NCBI RefSeq assembly: GCF_030929615.1
Contig: NZ_JAVFVU010000011.1
Location: 172,059 to 236,058, forward strand
Source: Dyadobacter sp. LHD-138
GTDB taxonomy: Bacteria > Bacteroidota > Bacteroidia > Cytophagales > Spirosomataceae
Reading direction: 5' to 3'
Length of the DNA stretch: 64,000 nt
A program made the translations under genes and the position numbers. The notes below the pieces were generated by a model. The model made no database searches. It saw nothing but the letters and a program-made list of their open reading frames with translations, and was not told where the DNA came from. Below are positions 17,627 through 27,811 of the stretch, piece after piece (the stretch's first letter is position 1; each line of letters opens with the position of its first letter).

Positions 17627-20600
17627 ATGGAAAATACTAATAAAAGATATTGGAGAGGACTTGAAGAGCTGCGTAATGACGAAAAGTTCATTAAAAGCGC
17701 AGGTTCAGAGTTTTCTGAAGCACCAACAGAAAATCAATATGAAAGTCTTGTAGACGGCGCGGGAACGCACCGTCGTGACTTCTTGAAAGTGTTAGGGTTT
17801 GGTATGGCAGCGGTTTCTCTGGCTGCTTGCGAAGCGCCTGTGAAAAGAGCAATTCCTTACGTTAATAAGCCTGAGGGAGAATTTCCTACGATTGCTAACT
17901 GGTACGCTTCCACGTATTCAGAAGGTGGAGATTATGCCAGCATTCTGGTTAAAACCCGTGAAGGTCGTCCGGTTAAGATCGAAGGCAATTCATTGGCAAA
18001 AGATGCCTGCGGTGTAAGTGCACGTGTACATGCTTCATTGTTAGGTCTTTATGATAACGAAAAATTAAAAGGTCCTAAAAAAGGTGACGATACAAAAGTT
18101 ACCTGGGACACAATTGATAAAGATATCACAAGCCAGCTTTCTCAGATCGCTGCCAAAGGAGGCGCAATTCGTATTGTTTCTTCTACTATATTAAGTCCTT
18201 CTACAAAATCAGTTATCGCTGATTTTACAACGAAATATCCTACGACGCGTCACATCGTTTATGATGCGAACTCATCTTACGCTATCGTAAAAGGAAATGA
18301 GCTTTCATTCGGTAAAGCTGTTCTTCCTTCTTATGATTTCAGCAAGGCGAAAGTGATCGTAGCCGTTGATGCTGACTTCCTTGGTTCATGGATCGCTCCT
18401 GATGCCTATGCCCGTCAATATGCTGAAACCCGTGCGGTGAGCAGTGCAAAGGATGGTAAAAAGGATATGTCGCGTCATTATCAGTTTGAATCCGTTCTTT
18501 CTTTGACTGGTTCAAATGCAGATTACCGTTCTGCTGTGAAACCTTCACAGTTAGGATTGGTGGTTTCTTCATTATACAATAAAGTGGCTGCAAAATTAGG
18601 AGGTAAGGCTATCGCTACACCTGCTTTTGAGGCACCTCATTTGGATAAAGCTGCGGCTGATCTGATCGCGGCAAAAGGAAATGCACTGGTTGTTTCCGGC
18701 ATCAATGATCCTGCTGTTCAGGTTGTTGTCAATGCGTTGAATAACCTTTTGGGTAGCTACACTTCTACGATTAACCTGGATACGCCTGCTTATTTCCGTC
18801 AGGGAAATGACATCGCAATGAACGAGTTCGTTGACGAGGTGAAAGGTGGAAAAGTGGATGCGGTTATTTTTTACGCTGCCAACCCGGTTTATGATCACCC
18901 ACGTGGTGCTGAACTGGCAACTGCGCTTCCAAAAGTAGCGTTGAGCGTTTCATTTAATGACCGTGCTGACGAAACGGCTTCTCTGGTTAAATTCATCGCA
19001 CCGGCTCCTCATTATCTTGAGTCATGGAATGATGCTGAACCAAAAGCAGGTTTTTACAGCTTGACCCAACCAACGATCAGCTTGATCTTCAGTACACGTC
19101 AGGCTCAGTCGAGTTTGTTGAAATGGGCTGGACAACCTTCTGATTTCCATGAATATGTGAAAGCATACTGGAGAAAAAATATCTTTACTCAAGGTGGTAA
19201 TTTCGAGCAATTCTGGGTTAAGTCCTTGCATGATGGTGTGTATGCATCGGCTGCAACGGCTGCTGCCGGAGCTACTTTCACAGGCAATGTGGATGAAGCT
19301 GCTTCTGCACTTGCTAAGAAATACAAAGCATCTTCGACGGGTATCGAACTTGCTATTTTCGAGAACATTGGTATCGGTAATGGTGCTGCTGCAAACAACC
19401 CATGGTTGCAGGAATTCCCTGAGCCGGTAACGAAAGCTTGCTGGGATAACCATGCAAATATTTCCCAGAAAACGGCAAAAGACCTGGGTCTTGCGCAGGG
19501 AGATGTTGTTAAGGTTGACTTCAAAGGAAAATCTATTGACCTTCCTGTAATCATCCAGCCTGGTCAGGCAAATGGTACAGTAGCCGTTGCGATCGGTTAT
19601 GGTCGTGATAAAGCGGGTAAATCAGCGAATGGCGTAGGTAAAAATGCTTATCCATTGGCAGCGTTTGCAGGCGGTTTCTTGTCATTCGCACCGGGTGAAG
19701 CTACGGTTACAAAAACAGGCGAAACGCGCGAGATTGCACAAACTCAGACGCACAACACCGTAATGGGCCGTAAGTCTGTTCTTCAGGAAACTGTTCTTTC
19801 TCATTTCCAGAAAGATCCGTTGGCGGGACGTTTCATCCCGAAAATAGAAACTTCAGAAGGGAAAGTAGATGCAACAGATCTTTCTCTTTGGAATGGACAC
19901 CAGTACAAAAACCACTCGTGGGGACTTGTCATTGATTTGAATACATGTTTTGGTTGCGGATCCTGTGTGATCAGCTGCCAGGCTGAAAATAATATCCCTG
20001 TAGTAGGCCGTCAGGAAGTAATCAACGCGCGTGAAATGCACTGGTTACGTATTGACCGTTATTACAGCAGTGATGCAGAAGTTGGCGATTATACTGCGAT
20101 GGAGGTTGCTTCGGAAAATCCTGAGGTTACGTTCCAGCCTATGATGTGCCAGCACTGTAACAACGCACCTTGCGAAACGGTATGTCCGGTATTGGCTACA
20201 ACCCACAGTTCTGAGGGCTTGAACCAAATGACTTATAACCGTTGTGTAGGAACGCGTTATTGCGCCAACAACTGTCCTTATAAAGTTCGTCGTTTCAACT
20301 GGTTCAAGTATTTTGATAATGATAATTTCGATTATAATTTCAATAATGACCTGGGTAAAATGGTGATCAATCCGGAAGTAACGGTACGTTCACGTGGGGT
20401 AATTGAAAAATGCTCAATGTGTGTGCACTTGATTCAGGAGGCAAAATTGACTGCTAAAAAAGAGAGAAGACGCGTAGTGGATGGTGATGTAAACGTAGCT
20501 TGTGGTTCATCCTGCCCTACCAATGCCATTACTTTTGGTGATATGAATGATCCGGAAAGTAAGATATCTAAACTTCTTGCCGTAGAAAGAGAAGGTCGTG

Positions 20601-20710
20601 CTTTCCACATGCTTGAAGAGATTAACGTTCGTCCTCAGGTTTCATATCTGACCAAGGTTAGAAATAAGGATGCAGCGCCTAAGGCAGAAGCCCACAAGGA
20701 GCACGCCTAA
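17627..20710 (+). CDS. actB: Alternative complex III subunit B, molybdopterin-oxidoreductase-like fused to FeS protein
   Basis: A 1027-residue fusion. The N-terminal two thirds resemble molybdopterin oxidoreductases, but in this family that part holds no molybdenum cofactor. The C-terminal third is a four-cluster ferredoxin domain with CFGCGSCVISC (about 773), CQHCNNAPCETVC (about 841), CVGTRYCANNC (about 873) and CSMC / CGSSCP (about 929-964). The export signal is the Tat variant typical of the family: an N-terminal KRYWRGLEELRND segment, then RRDFLK at residues 49-54, then a lipobox LAAC ending at Cys68, so it is probably a lipid-anchored periplasmic protein. It starts 47 bases after actA. 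Confidence 0.95.
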   Translation: MENTNKRYWRGLEELRNDEKFIKSAGSEFSEAPTENQYESLVDGAGTHRRDFLKVLGFGMAAVSLAACEAPVKRAIPYVNKPEGEFPTIANWYASTYSEGGDYASILVKTREGRPVKIEGNSLAKDACGVSARVHASLLGLYDNEKLKGPKKGDDTKVTWDTIDKDITSQLSQIAAKGGAIRIVSSTILSPSTKSVIADFTTKYPTTRHIVYDANSSYAIVKGNELSFGKAVLPSYDFSKAKVIVAVDADFLGSWIAPDAYARQYAETRAVSSAKDGKKDMSRHYQFESVLSLTGSNADYRSAVKPSQLGLVVSSLYNKVAAKLGGKAIATPAFEAPHLDKAAADLIAAKGNALVVSGINDPAVQVVVNALNNLLGSYTSTINLDTPAYFRQGNDIAMNEFVDEVKGGKVDAVIFYAANPVYDHPRGAELATALPKVALSVSFNDRADETASLVKFIAPAPHYLESWNDAEPKAGFYSLTQPTISLIFSTRQAQSSLLKWAGQPSDFHEYVKAYWRKNIFTQGGNFEQFWVKSLHDGVYASAATAAAGATFTGNVDEAASALAKKYKASSTGIELAIFENIGIGNGAAANNPWLQEFPEPVTKACWDNHANISQKTAKDLGLAQGDVVKVDFKGKSIDLPVIIQPGQANGTVAVAIGYGRDKAGKSANGVGKNAYPLAAFAGGFLSFAPGEATVTKTGETREIAQTQTHNTVMGRKSVLQETVLSHFQKDPLAGRFIPKIETSEGKVDATDLSLWNGHQYKNHSWGLVIDLNTCFGCGSCVISCQAENNIPVVGRQEVINAREMHWLRIDRYYSSDAEVGDYTAMEVASENPEVTFQPMMCQHCNNAPCETVCPVLATTHSSEGLNQMTYNRCVGTRYCANNCPYKVRRFNWFKYFDNDNFDYNFNNDLGKMVINPEVTVRSRGVIEKCSMCVHLIQEAKLTAKKERRRVVDGDVNVACGSSCPTNAITFGDMNDPESKISKLLAVEREGRAFHMLEEINVRPQVSYLTKVRNKDAAPKAEAHKEHA

Positions 20711-20766
20711 GCAAGTTGTTAGTTTTGTATTTGTTTGAAGATTAAATCATTATAAATTACAGTAGT

Positions 20767-22200
20767 ATGCATGTTACTTCACCCGTAAGAGAGCCCCTTA
20801 TTCAAGGCGGGAAAACGTATGCAGACGTAACGGAAGATATATGCCGACATGTCGAAGGAAAGCCTACAAAGGAATGGAAAATTGCTTTTGGGATTTCTCT
20901 GGTTGTTTTGGCTTATGGAACTTGTTGTCTGGCATGGACCTGGTGGGAAGGTCTGGGCGTGTGGGGATTAAATAAAACCGTAGGTTGGGCATGGGATATC
21001 ACAAACTTCGTATGGTGGGTTGGTATCGGGCATGCCGGAACGCTGATCTCTGCAATTCTTTTACTTTTCCGTCAGAAATGGAGAACATCCATTAACCGTG
21101 CGGCAGAAGCGATGACAATTTTCGCTGTAATTTGCGCCGCATCATTCATTCTGATGCACATGGGTCGTCCATGGATGGCATATTGGGCTTTACCATTACC
21201 TAACGCATTTGGTTCTCTTTGGGTAAACTTCAACTCCCCGCTTGTATGGGACGTATTTGCGATCAGTACTTATTTCTCGGTATCACTTGTTTTCTGGTAT
21301 ATCGGTCTTATTCCTGATTTGGCAACAATCCGTGACCGTGCAACCAGCAAAGTTTCCCGTTTCATGTATGGGACTTTCGCATTAGGCTGGGACGGATCAG
21401 CTAAAACATGGTCTCGTTATGAGTACATTAGCTTAATTCTTGCCGGTTTATCTACTCCTCTGGTACTTTCAGTACATACCATTGTAAGTATGGACTTTGC
21501 GACCTCGGTAATTCCGGGATGGCATACAACAATCTTCCCTCCTTATTTCGTGGCAGGTGCGATTTTCTCTGGATTTGCGATGGTGCAAAACCTCATGCTG
21601 ATCACACGTGTGGTGTACAAGCTGGAAGATTATATTACCCTTGAGCACATTGAAACGATGAACAAGGTAATCACCCTGACTGGTTCGGTTGTAGGGGTTG
21701 CCTATATCACTGAGTTCTTCATTGCCTGGTATTCGGGTGTAGAATATGAAAGTTATGCATTTATCAACCGTGCTACCGGACCTTACTGGTGGGCATACTG
21801 GGCGATGATGACTTGTAACGTAATCTCTCCGCAGTTGTTCTGGTCAAGAAAACTTCGTCGCAGCATTACCTTTACATTCTTCATATCTGTTATTGTTAAC
21901 ATTGGTATGTGGTTCGAGCGTTTCGTAATTATCGTTACGTCTCTTCACCGTGACTACATTCCATCGAGCTGGGCGATGTTCTCCCCTACCCGTTATGATA
22001 TTGGGGATTATATATTCTCATTCGGATTGTTCTTTACTTTGTTCCTGCTCTTCTCTAAATATTTACCGGTTGTAAACATGGCGGAAGTGAAGGCGGTTAT
22101 CAGATCAACTTCTGCGCAATTGCCTAAGAAGATTGCTGGGGTTGCCAAAGTAAGACAACGGGAAGCAGCAGCTCCGTTATTTAACAAGGATATCGAATAA
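20767..22200 (+). CDS. actC: Alternative complex III subunit C, NrfD-like quinol-binding membrane protein
   Basis: A 477-residue polytopic protein of the NrfD/PsrC family, with about ten membrane helices. Typical stretches are WWVGIGHAGTLISAILLLFRQKWRTSINRAAEAM and the HMGRPWMAYWALPLPN segment in the early helices. NrfD-type subunits bind menaquinol at the periplasmic side and are proposed to couple oxidation to proton movement. It lies 56 bases after actB. actF encodes its paralogue in the same operon, as in known complexes from Rhodothermus and Flavobacterium. Confidence 0.94.
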   Translation: MHVTSPVREPLIQGGKTYADVTEDICRHVEGKPTKEWKIAFGISLVVLAYGTCCLAWTWWEGLGVWGLNKTVGWAWDITNFVWWVGIGHAGTLISAILLLFRQKWRTSINRAAEAMTIFAVICAASFILMHMGRPWMAYWALPLPNAFGSLWVNFNSPLVWDVFAISTYFSVSLVFWYIGLIPDLATIRDRATSKVSRFMYGTFALGWDGSAKTWSRYEYISLILAGLSTPLVLSVHTIVSMDFATSVIPGWHTTIFPPYFVAGAIFSGFAMVQNLMLITRVVYKLEDYITLEHIETMNKVITLTGSVVGVAYITEFFIAWYSGVEYESYAFINRATGPYWWAYWAMMTCNVISPQLFWSRKLRRSITFTFFISVIVNIGMWFERFVIIVTSLHRDYIPSSWAMFSPTRYDIGDYIFSFGLFFTLFLLFSKYLPVVNMAEVKAVIRSTSAQLPKKIAGVAKVRQREAAAPLFNKDIE

Positions 22201-22250
22201 GTAAAAGATCGCTTACAGGCGAAGGAAAAATATTTAACATTAGTATAAAT

Positions 22251-22781
22251 ATGGCAGAATTATCTGGTAAATATCTGGTTGGAGTCTACGACGATGACGA
22301 TACTGTATTACATGCAGTACCAACACTTAGAAAGGCTGGGGTAAAAATACAGGAAGTATATTCACCCTTTCCTATCCACGGAATGGATGATGCACTTGGT
22401 CATCCACGTACAAGAATCGGGATCGCGGCATTTATATTTGGTGTAACCGGATGTTGTGTGGCATTAACCCTGATGATCTGGACCATGGGTATCGACTGGC
22501 CAATGATTGTGGGTGGTAAGGATTCAATTTCTCTGCCAAACTATATTCCCATTACATTTGAGTTAACTGTACTTTTTACTGCGTTTGGTATGGTTACTAC
22601 ATTTTTCATCTCAAACGGATTAACTCCGGGGGCTCATAACCACGAAAGATTTGATGTGCGTGCGACGGATAACAAATTCGTAATGGCTATCAACTTGGGT
22701 AGAAATTCAATGAGTGAAGATGAAATATCCCGTGCACTAAGAGATAGCGGTGCAGAAGAGGTCAACATCAAACAATTTTAA
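22251..22781 (+). CDS. actD: Alternative complex III subunit D (DUF3341)
   Basis: A 176-residue protein with two membrane helices (about residues 60-85 and 100-125), preceded by a soluble domain with the VGVYDDDDTVLHAVPTLRKAG and EVYSPFPIHGMDDALG motifs of family DUF3341. The C-terminal soluble tail ends in GAEEVNIKQF. It is a structural membrane subunit without redox cofactors. It follows actC by 50 bases and actE by 13 bases, as in the standard act order. Confidence 0.93.
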   Translation: MAELSGKYLVGVYDDDDTVLHAVPTLRKAGVKIQEVYSPFPIHGMDDALGHPRTRIGIAAFIFGVTGCCVALTLMIWTMGIDWPMIVGGKDSISLPNYIPITFELTVLFTAFGMVTTFFISNGLTPGAHNHERFDVRATDNKFVMAINLGRNSMSEDEISRALRDSGAEEVNIKQF

Positions 22782-22794
22782 TGTGCTTGGATCG

Positions 22795-23403
22795 ATGAAA
22801 TTGAAAAGTTTATATAAGTATTCAATAGCCTTTGCTGTTATTCTGGTTGCAACCGTTAGTTGTAAGCGTGATCCTAGCAATCCTGGCACAGAATATGCCC
22901 CGAATATGTATCTGCCTGTTGGTTATGAACCATTCAGACAGGAGAAGGCAAACCCGATCAACCCAATGGGATTGACAATGCGTCTGCCGGTTGAAGGAAC
23001 GGTTGCCCGTCGTAACTACAATACGACTTTTGGCGAAGGAGATTCAGCCAAAGTGGATTTGATGGTTTATAACATTCCTGCGGATAGCATTTCTATCTCG
23101 GAAAGAGTTTTGAAAAATCCGGTACCACTTAACGAAAAATCTTTAGCTGAAGGTAAAGTTTTGTTCGAAAGATATTGCCAGCATTGCCATGGCGCAACGG
23201 GTGCAGGTGACGGAAAGGTAGCTGCTATTTATAAAGGGATTCCTAATTACGCAAGTGACGCTTACAAAAACCTGAATGAAGGACATATTTTCCACGTCAT
23301 TACGCATGGTAAAGCACGTATGTGGCCTCATGGTTCGCAAATTAATCCTGAGGAGCGCTGGAAAATTGTACATTATGTGCAAAAGCTGCAAAAGGGAGCA
23401 TAG
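22795..23403 (+). CDS. actE: Alternative complex III subunit E, monoheme cytochrome c lipoprotein
   Basis: A 202-residue lipoprotein: positively charged N-terminus, hydrophobic stretch, then lipobox ATVSC with the lipidated cysteine at about residue 23. The C-terminal half is a class I cytochrome c with one heme site CQHCH, the usual GATGAGDGKV after it, and a distal methionine candidate in KARMWPHGSQI. The frame is open back to 22750, inside actD, but ATG 22795 gives the proper lipoprotein signal. ActE docks to the periplasmic face of the complex. Confidence 0.93.
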   Translation: MKLKSLYKYSIAFAVILVATVSCKRDPSNPGTEYAPNMYLPVGYEPFRQEKANPINPMGLTMRLPVEGTVARRNYNTTFGEGDSAKVDLMVYNIPADSISISERVLKNPVPLNEKSLAEGKVLFERYCQHCHGATGAGDGKVAAIYKGIPNYASDAYKNLNEGHIFHVITHGKARMWPHGSQINPEERWKIVHYVQKLQKGA

Positions 23404-23438
23404 TCTATTTTTGATAACTGAGAAATAATATTTGAATA

Positions 23439-24767
23439 ATGGCATCAGCACATTCGATTCCTTCTATTGAAGAACGGTTTGAATTCACTTCGGGGGCTAA
23501 AAGGAACCTTATCATCGGAGGCGCTATTGGAGCGGCTCTGGTTGTAGTAGGTGTTTATTTGGCGGCTAATGGTGGAGGTGGACATGAAGCAGAAGCAACA
23601 CACGGTGCGGTAAACGCTATAACCGGACGCGCTGCGGGTGGACATGAAGCAGCAGAACATCATGTTAGCTGGCTAACACGTATTTGGGCAAACCTTTGGG
23701 TAAATGCGGTATACTTTACCGGTATATCTGTGGTAGGTATGTTCTTCATATCATATAACTATCTTGCTCAGGCGGGATGGTCAACTGTATTTAAAAGAGT
23801 ACCTGAAGCGATGCCTGCATTTTTACCGGTTATGGGTATTGTCATGCTTGCAGTTTTCTTTTTAGGAGGCCACGATCTTTTTCACTGGACACACAGTGAG
23901 GTGTATGAAGTAGGCGGACCTGAATATGATGCTGTGTTGGCAGGGAAACAAGGTTACTTGAATACGCCTTTCTTTGTGGGTCGTATGATTTTTTACTTCG
24001 TTGTATGGTATTGGATGTGGAAAAAGATTCGCCAGTTTTCTTTGGAAGAAGATCAGATCGGAGGAACAGAATTATATGATAAATCAATACGTTTAGGTAC
24101 AGCATTTCTTGTAATATTTGGTGTTACATCTTCTACATCTGCCTGGGATTTTGTAATGTCTATCGATCCGCACTGGTTTAGTACCATGTTTGGATGGTAT
24201 ACATTGGCAAGCTGGCACGTTGCCGGACTGGCAGTAATTACATTGACAGTTGTGATGTTGAGAGAAAGAGGTTATTTGAAAGCGGTTAATTCAAGCCACC
24301 TTCGTGACCTTGGTAAGTTTGTTTTTGCATTCAGTATTTTCTGGACTTATGTATGGTTTGCTCAATTCCTTTTGATCTACTATGCTAACCAGCCAGAGGA
24401 AATTATCTATTTCATCGAACGTTTCAGAGGACACGGCAGCATTTTCAAGGCTCCGTTCTTCATCACTTTGTTCCTTAACTTCTTCTTGCCATTCCTTATC
24501 TTGATGACAAGAGATTCTAAGTTTACGCACTCGATTCTTAAAGTAGCTTGCTGGAGTGTAATTATTGGCCATTATATGGACTTTTACACGAACATTATGC
24601 CAGGTAGTGCTGGAAGTACAGCGGGATTTGGCCCGTTAGAATGGGGATTCTTCATTGTCTTCATTTGTGGATTTGTTTGGTCAATGGCGACTCAATTGGA
24701 AAAGGCAAATTTGATTCCAAAGCACCATCCAATGTTGGAAGAGTCATTGCATCACGATATCGCCTAA
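23439..24767 (+). CDS. actF: Alternative complex III subunit F, second NrfD-like membrane subunit
   Basis: A 442-residue polytopic membrane protein, paralogous to ActC, with about ten hydrophobic helices. The N-terminal helix (LIIGGAIGAALVVVGVYLAA) is followed by a His/Gly-rich loop made of two copies of a GGHEA motif. Further on are AQAGWSTVFKRVPEAMPAFL and the closing helix segment GPLEWGFFIVFICGFVWSM. The loop contains a 16-base direct repeat exactly 60 bases apart (23577 and 23637), a sign of an in-frame duplication. The next gene, coxB, starts 21 bases downstream, so complex III and the oxidase share a transcript. Confidence 0.92.
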   Translation: MASAHSIPSIEERFEFTSGAKRNLIIGGAIGAALVVVGVYLAANGGGGHEAEATHGAVNAITGRAAGGHEAAEHHVSWLTRIWANLWVNAVYFTGISVVGMFFISYNYLAQAGWSTVFKRVPEAMPAFLPVMGIVMLAVFFLGGHDLFHWTHSEVYEVGGPEYDAVLAGKQGYLNTPFFVGRMIFYFVVWYWMWKKIRQFSLEEDQIGGTELYDKSIRLGTAFLVIFGVTSSTSAWDFVMSIDPHWFSTMFGWYTLASWHVAGLAVITLTVVMLRERGYLKAVNSSHLRDLGKFVFAFSIFWTYVWFAQFLLIYYANQPEEIIYFIERFRGHGSIFKAPFFITLFLNFFLPFLILMTRDSKFTHSILKVACWSVIIGHYMDFYTNIMPGSAGSTAGFGPLEWGFFIVFICGFVWSMATQLEKANLIPKHHPMLEESLHHDIA

Positions 24768-24788
24768 TTTGCTTAACCTGTTATTATC

Positions 24789-25901
24789 ATGTATTTTATC
24801 ATCGCATTAGTTGCCTTAGTTTTTGTGGTTCTCACGGTTGTCGTGGTAACCCGGCTGCAAGATGTTCTCAAGAATGTTAAGAAACCAGCATCAGCTGATG
24901 AGGTTCCGTCAGGAAACAGCTGGAATGGTGCCATGTTTATTGTCATTATTATTGCTGCGGCTGTTGGGATCACCTGGTCTTACATGAATGCCCGTGAGCA
25001 TTTTTTACCGATCGCTTCGTCGGTACACGGTAGAAGAACAGATGACTTGTTCTGGTTCTCTATGGGAATCCTTACGATCCCTTTCGCATTCGTAAACTTT
25101 TTAATATTTTTCTTCGCCTGGAAGTATCAGTTTAAAAAAGGCAACAAAGCTTCTTTTTATCCTGACAACCATAAATTGGAGTTAATCTGGACGATCATTC
25201 CGGCAATTGTAATGGCCATGTTGGTTTTTACAGGTTGGAAAGCATGGTCTGATATTACTTCTGAGGCTCCGGCCGATGCAGAGGTGATTGAAATTACCGG
25301 AAAGCAATTCAACTGGATTGTACGTTACGGCGGTGTTAACGACAACAAGCTTGGGAATTATAACTATAAATTGATCGACGCACAAAATGAAGTAGGTATC
25401 GATTTGTCTGACGAAAACTCTTTCGATGACTTCTTGAACCCTACCGAAATGCACATTCCTGTAGGCAGACCCGTGCTGTTGAAGATCCGTGCCCGTGACG
25501 TTTTGCATAGTGTTTTCATCCCGCACATGCGTGTTAAGATGGATGCAGTACCTGGTATGCCAACGAAATTCTGGTTTGTACCGGACAAAACAACGGCGGA
25601 TATGCGTGCCGAACTTAACGATCCTAATTTCAAGTATGAAATTGCTTGTACTGAGGTTTGTGGACAAGGCCACTTCTCGATGAAGATCAATTTGGTTGTT
25701 GAAGATGAAGCTTCTTATAAGAAATGGTGTGCGGAGCAGGCTACTTTCTTGCAGACTTACCCGGAATATCTTGCGAAAGTGCCAGACAATTTGAAGGCTA
25801 AGGCAATGAAAGGTTTGCCAGCTGATACAGCTGTACCCGCCGACAGTGCTAAAACTGCTTCAACAGGTGGAGGAATTGGAACAAGTGCGGCTCTTCGCTA
25901 A
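24789..25901 (+). CDS. coxB: Cytochrome c oxidase subunit II
   Basis: Subunit II carries the CuA center that accepts electrons from cytochrome c. The 370-residue protein has an N-terminal membrane helix, a second and third hydrophobic hairpin (helices near residues 5-23, 50-67 and 90-112), then the cupredoxin domain. The CuA ligands are in HSVFIPHMRVK and CTEVCGQGHFSM, which has the complete C-x-E-x3-G-x-GHxxM pattern. The C-terminal ~35 residues are an Ala/Thr/Ser-rich tail with no recognised domain. It is placed directly after actF and 29 bases before coxA. Confidence 0.95.
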   Translation: MYFIIALVALVFVVLTVVVVTRLQDVLKNVKKPASADEVPSGNSWNGAMFIVIIIAAAVGITWSYMNAREHFLPIASSVHGRRTDDLFWFSMGILTIPFAFVNFLIFFFAWKYQFKKGNKASFYPDNHKLELIWTIIPAIVMAMLVFTGWKAWSDITSEAPADAEVIEITGKQFNWIVRYGGVNDNKLGNYNYKLIDAQNEVGIDLSDENSFDDFLNPTEMHIPVGRPVLLKIRARDVLHSVFIPHMRVKMDAVPGMPTKFWFVPDKTTADMRAELNDPNFKYEIACTEVCGQGHFSMKINLVVEDEASYKKWCAEQATFLQTYPEYLAKVPDNLKAKAMKGLPADTAVPADSAKTASTGGGIGTSAALR

Positions 25902-25930
25902 TTTTATTAATTTAAATACAAAACAGGCAT

Positions 25931-27811
25931 ATGTCAGCTACTGAAGGATTGGACACCGCTGTACACCACGAGGAACATGCGCACCATCACGAGCCACAAA
26001 GCTTTTGGCAGAAATACGTATTTTGTGAGGACCACAAAGTTATAGCTAAACAATACCTTATTACGGGTATCGTTTGGGCAGTTATTGGAATTTCAATGTC
26101 GGTTATTTTCCGTATCCAGTTGGGGATGCCGGATTCTAACTTATCCTGGTTGAAGCCTGTTTTAGGGCAATGGATTAGCGAAACAGGAAAACTGGATCCT
26201 AATTTTTACCTGGCATTGGTAACCATGCACGGTACGATCATGGTATTTTTTGTACTTACTGCCGGTTTGAGCGGTACGTTCAGTAACTTCCTTATTCCAT
26301 TACAGATCGGAGCCCGTGATATGGCATCCGGATTTATGAACATGTTATCTTACTGGTTCTTCTTCCTCGCCAGTGTGATCATGTTTGCTTCTTTGTTCTT
26401 ACAGGCTGGTCCTGCTGCGGGTGGATGGGTTATTTATCCACCATTGAGTGCATTGCCACAGGCGCACCCGGGCTCAGGCATGGGTATGACACTTTGGTTG
26501 ATCAGTATGGCGTTCTTTATCGTTTCACAGCTGTTGGGCGGTATCAACTACATTACTACGGTTATCAACCTGCGTACACGCGGTATGTCATTTGACCGTC
26601 TTCCGCTTACAATCTGGTCATTCCTTATCACAGCGGTATTAGGTCTTATTTCGTTCCCGGTTCTTTTGTCATCCGTATTGTTGTTGATCTTTGACCGTCA
26701 CTTCGGAACCAGCTTCTACCTTTCTGAAATTTATATCAACGGAGAAGCACTGCCTAACGTAGGTGGTAGCCCAATCCTTTTCCAACATTTGTTCTGGTTC
26801 CTTGGACACCCGGAGGTATACATCGTATTGCTACCAGGTCTTGGAATTACATCTGAAGTGATCGCGACAAATGCACGTAAGCCTATCTTTGGTTACCGTG
26901 CGATGATCGCCTCGATGTTGGGTATTGCATTCCTGGCCTTTATCGTTTGGGCTCACCACATGTTCGTAACGGGTATGAATCCTTTCCTTGGATCGGTGTT
27001 TATGTTCCTTACCTTGATCATTGCGGTTCCATCTGCGGTAAAAGGATTTAACTACATCACTACCTTGTGGAAAGGTAACATCGTCTTTACCCCGGCCATG
27101 TTGTTTGCGATCGGGATGGTTTCTCTGTTCGTTTCCGGTGGTTTGACAGGTATTATCCTGGGTAACAGTGCACTGGATATTCAGTTACACGATACCTATT
27201 TCGTAGTGGCTCACTTTCACCTTGTAATGGGTGCTGCATCGGCCTTCGGGTTATTTGCAGGGGTTTACCACTGGTTCCCTAAGATGTTTGGTAAGATGAT
27301 GAACAATACTTTAGGACAGATTCACTTCTGGTTCTCGTTTATTGGAATTTACCTGATCTTCATCCCGATGCACTATGTTGGTATCGCAGGTTTCCCACGT
27401 CGTTATTATCAGTTTACAAGTTATGATTTCACGCACAAGTTTATGGACATGAACATGTTCATCACGGTCGCTGCGATCTTGTCATTCCTGGCACAGTTTA
27501 TCTTCTTGTATAACTTCTTCAGAAATATTTTTAAAGGCGAAACGGCTCCGAAAAATCCATGGCGTTCAAACACCCTGGAATGGACGACGCCAATCGTGCC
27601 GGGTCATGGTAACTGGGAAGGTGAACTTCCGGCAGTATACCGTTGGTCATACGATTATAGCAAACCAGGTGCAAAAGAAGATTTCATTCCTCAGAATATT
27701 CCTTATTCTCAAACACTGGAATCAAACTTCCCGCATGAGAACGAGCTGATTGCAACAGAAAAAGAGATTGAGGCTCAAAATTTTAATGACCAGTTTAACG
27801 CAGCTCATTAA
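25931..27811 (+). CDS. coxA: Cytochrome c oxidase subunit I
   Basis: Catalytic subunit holding low-spin heme a and the heme a3-CuB site. The 626 residues start with a His-rich cytoplasmic segment (VHHEEHAHHHEP), unusual but harmless to the core. Twelve or so membrane helices follow. CuB ligands are in WFLGHPEVYIVLLPG, which has the His-Tyr pair of A-type oxidases, and in WAHHMFVTGM. The heme ligands are in VVAHFHLVMGAASA. The C-terminal extension ends in NDQFNAAH. The last 26 bases overlap the preferred ctaA start in another frame. Confidence 0.96.
   Translation: MSATEGLDTAVHHEEHAHHHEPQSFWQKYVFCEDHKVIAKQYLITGIVWAVIGISMSVIFRIQLGMPDSNLSWLKPVLGQWISETGKLDPNFYLALVTMHGTIMVFFVLTAGLSGTFSNFLIPLQIGARDMASGFMNMLSYWFFFLASVIMFASLFLQAGPAAGGWVIYPPLSALPQAHPGSGMGMTLWLISMAFFIVSQLLGGINYITTVINLRTRGMSFDRLPLTIWSFLITAVLGLISFPVLLSSVLLLIFDRHFGTSFYLSEIYINGEALPNVGGSPILFQHLFWFLGHPEVYIVLLPGLGITSEVIATNARKPIFGYRAMIASMLGIAFLAFIVWAHHMFVTGMNPFLGSVFMFLTLIIAVPSAVKGFNYITTLWKGNIVFTPAMLFAIGMVSLFVSGGLTGIILGNSALDIQLHDTYFVVAHFHLVMGAASAFGLFAGVYHWFPKMFGKMMNNTLGQIHFWFSFIGIYLIFIPMHYVGIAGFPRRYYQFTSYDFTHKFMDMNMFITVAAILSFLAQFIFLYNFFRNIFKGETAPKNPWRSNTLEWTTPIVPGHGNWEGELPAVYRWSYDYSKPGAKEDFIPQNIPYSQTLESNFPHENELIATEKEIEAQNFNDQFNAAH

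Noticed and set aside
19022..19554. Two overlapping antisense frames in actB (121 and 143 codons)
   Set aside because: Low-complexity translation and no start or family signal; shadow of a long conserved gene.
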